A stretch of 5,786 nucleotides of DNA from Archaeoglobales archaeon (GTDB lineage Archaea > Halobacteriota > Archaeoglobi > Archaeoglobales > Archaeoglobaceae), in assembly GCA_003663055.1 (NCBI GenBank), contig QMZF01000084.1, positions 1 through 5,786 of the forward strand, in the 5' to 3' direction. Made by a program: the position numbers and the translations under genes. Shown in pieces: positions 4,882-5,786 of the stretch (position 1 is its first letter; each line of letters opens with the position of its first letter). The notes under the pieces are model-generated. The model saw only the letters and a list, made by a program, of their open reading frames with translations. It ran no database searches and was not told the origin of the DNA.

Positions 4882-5786
4882 ATGAGTGATTTGAGGATAG
4901 GCGTTTACGTGTGTCACTGCGGTAGGAACATAGCGGAAAAGGTTAGAATAGACGAAGTTGTAAAGTTTGCTAAAACGCTTCCAAACGTAGCGATAGTTAG
5001 GGACTACAAGTACATGTGTTCTGATCCTGGCCAGGAGCTTATAGTCAAGGATATAAAAGAGGAAGGAATAAACAGGGTTGTTGTTGCAGCGTGCAGCCCT
5101 ACGCTTCACGAACATACTTTCAGAAACGTATGCAGAAGAGCTGGCCTTAATCCGTTTTTATTTCAGATGGCAAACATAAGGGAACTCGACGCTTGGGTTA
5201 CCGAAAATATAAAGGACGCTACCGAGAAGGCAAAGGCATTTATAAGGGCTGCGGTTAACAGAGTAGCCCTGCATGAAGAGCTTGAAGTTGGAAGGGCGAA
5301 GATAAATCCAAATGTGCTGATAGTTGGAGGAGGTATTGCCGGGATTTCCGCAGCATTGGTTTTGGCTGATGCCGGAGTTAAAGTTTACCTCGTTGAAAAA
5401 GAGCCGACCATTGGAGGGAATATGGCCAAATTCGACAAAACGTTTCCAACCTTAGACTGCGCTGCCTGTATTCTGACACCAAAAATGACTGCGGTTAAGG
5501 CACATCCAAACATAGAGCTGTTGACCTACTCGGAAGTCGAGAGCGTTGAGGGATACGTCGGTAATTTTAGGGTTAGAATAAAGAAGAAACCTCGCTATGT
5601 GATAGAGGACTTGTGCATAGGCTGCTATCAATGCATTGAAGATTGCCTCTTCGCCAAACCTCTTTTTCCGTCTGAATTTGATGAGGGGATAGGTAGTAGA
5701 AAGCCGATCTACATTCCCTTCCCCCAAGCTGTACCCCTCGTTCCCGTAATAGATCCCGATACTTGCATGTGGTTGAAAGCGAAGAA
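4882..5786 (+). CDS. hdrA: Heterodisulfide reductase subunit A-like flavoprotein (3' truncated by window)
   Basis: HdrA is the FAD and Fe-S subunit that distributes electrons, often by flavin-based bifurcation, in cytoplasmic Hdr complexes. The window holds 301 codons with no stop. The N-terminal HdrA domain is complete: GVYVCHCGRNI (7-17; C11, C13), YMCSDPGQ (C46) and AACSPTLHE (C71). The FAD-binding fold follows with VGGGIAG (148-154) and LVEKEPTIGGNMAKFDKTFP (170-189), then LDCAACILTPKM with C193 and C196. A ferredoxin site CxxCxxCxxxC lies at C245, C248, C251 and C255, followed by LF instead of the usual P; then RKPIYIPFPQAVP (273-285) and the first cysteine (C295) of the next cluster. 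The presence of the full N-terminal domain distinguishes it from the shorter QmoA. Whether it ends with an MvhD domain cannot be seen. It lies 113 bp after etfA, apparently with its own promoter, and is a natural partner for the HdrD-like/Etf set upstream. Confidence 0.93.
   Translation, partial: MSDLRIGVYVCHCGRNIAEKVRIDEVVKFAKTLPNVAIVRDYKYMCSDPGQELIVKDIKEEGINRVVVAACSPTLHEHTFRNVCRRAGLNPFLFQMANIRELDAWVTENIKDATEKAKAFIRAAVNRVALHEELEVGRAKINPNVLIVGGGIAGISAALVLADAGVKVYLVEKEPTIGGNMAKFDKTFPTLDCAACILTPKMTAVKAHPNIELLTYSEVESVEGYVGNFRVRIKKKPRYVIEDLCIGCYQCIEDCLFAKPLFPSEFDEGIGSRKPIYIPFPQAVPLVPVIDPDTCMWLKAK

Noticed and set aside
5452..5727. 91-codon open frame on the minus strand
   Set aside because: It is antisense to the ferredoxin region of hdrA, which continues beyond the window end.
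1..5786. CRISPR array, insertion sequence, tRNA or attachment site
   Set aside because: No repeat-spacer pattern, transposase, terminal inverted repeats or tRNA-like fold was seen; the window is nearly all coding with two short gaps.

Overview
The window reads as chromosomal DNA of an anaerobic archaeon, most likely a member of the Archaeoglobales or a close relative. The evidence is the gene content (HdrA, HdrD and QmoB-type redox modules beside an electron transfer flavoprotein), Arg codons dominated by AGG/AGA and frequent ATA for Ile, GGTGAT-type Shine-Dalgarno sequences, and AT-rich intergenic gaps with TATA-like boxes. The assignment is inference; no rRNA or other taxonomic marker is present. 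All genes are on the plus strand and about 95% of the window is coding.

Layout: (1) nt 1-1780 holds the 3' part of a large HdrA-type flavin/iron-sulfur protein with a C-terminal MvhD domain, closest in motif layout to QmoB; its 5' end lies outside the window. (2) nt 1781-1898 is a 118-bp gap with a weak promoter candidate. (3) nt 1899-4768 is a tightly packed three-gene block: a soluble HdrD-like protein (ferredoxin domain plus two CCG domains, one stripped of most cysteines), then etfB and etfA, separated by 5 and 9 nt. (4) nt 4769-4881 is an AT-rich gap with T-tracts, a small dyad and a TATA-like box. (5) nt 4882 to the window end is the 5' part of a second HdrA, with its N-terminal iron-sulfur domain and FAD site; it is cut off after 301 codons.

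Taken together, the genes look like parts of an Etf-linked Hdr electron-transfer system. The inferred path is: an acyl-CoA or other flavin dehydrogenase (not in the window) reduces EtfAB; EtfAB passes electrons to the HdrD-like protein; that protein connects to one or both flavin-containing HdrA proteins. This would let beta-oxidation-type electrons enter a soluble HdrA/MvhD hub rather than a membrane Etf:quinone oxidoreductase. No membrane subunit (HdrE or QmoC type) is encoded here. The distinctive points are the degenerate first CCG domain, the Cys-to-Asp change in the second, an EtfB that lacks the usual dehydrogenase-docking sequence, and two different HdrA modules flanking the Etf genes.
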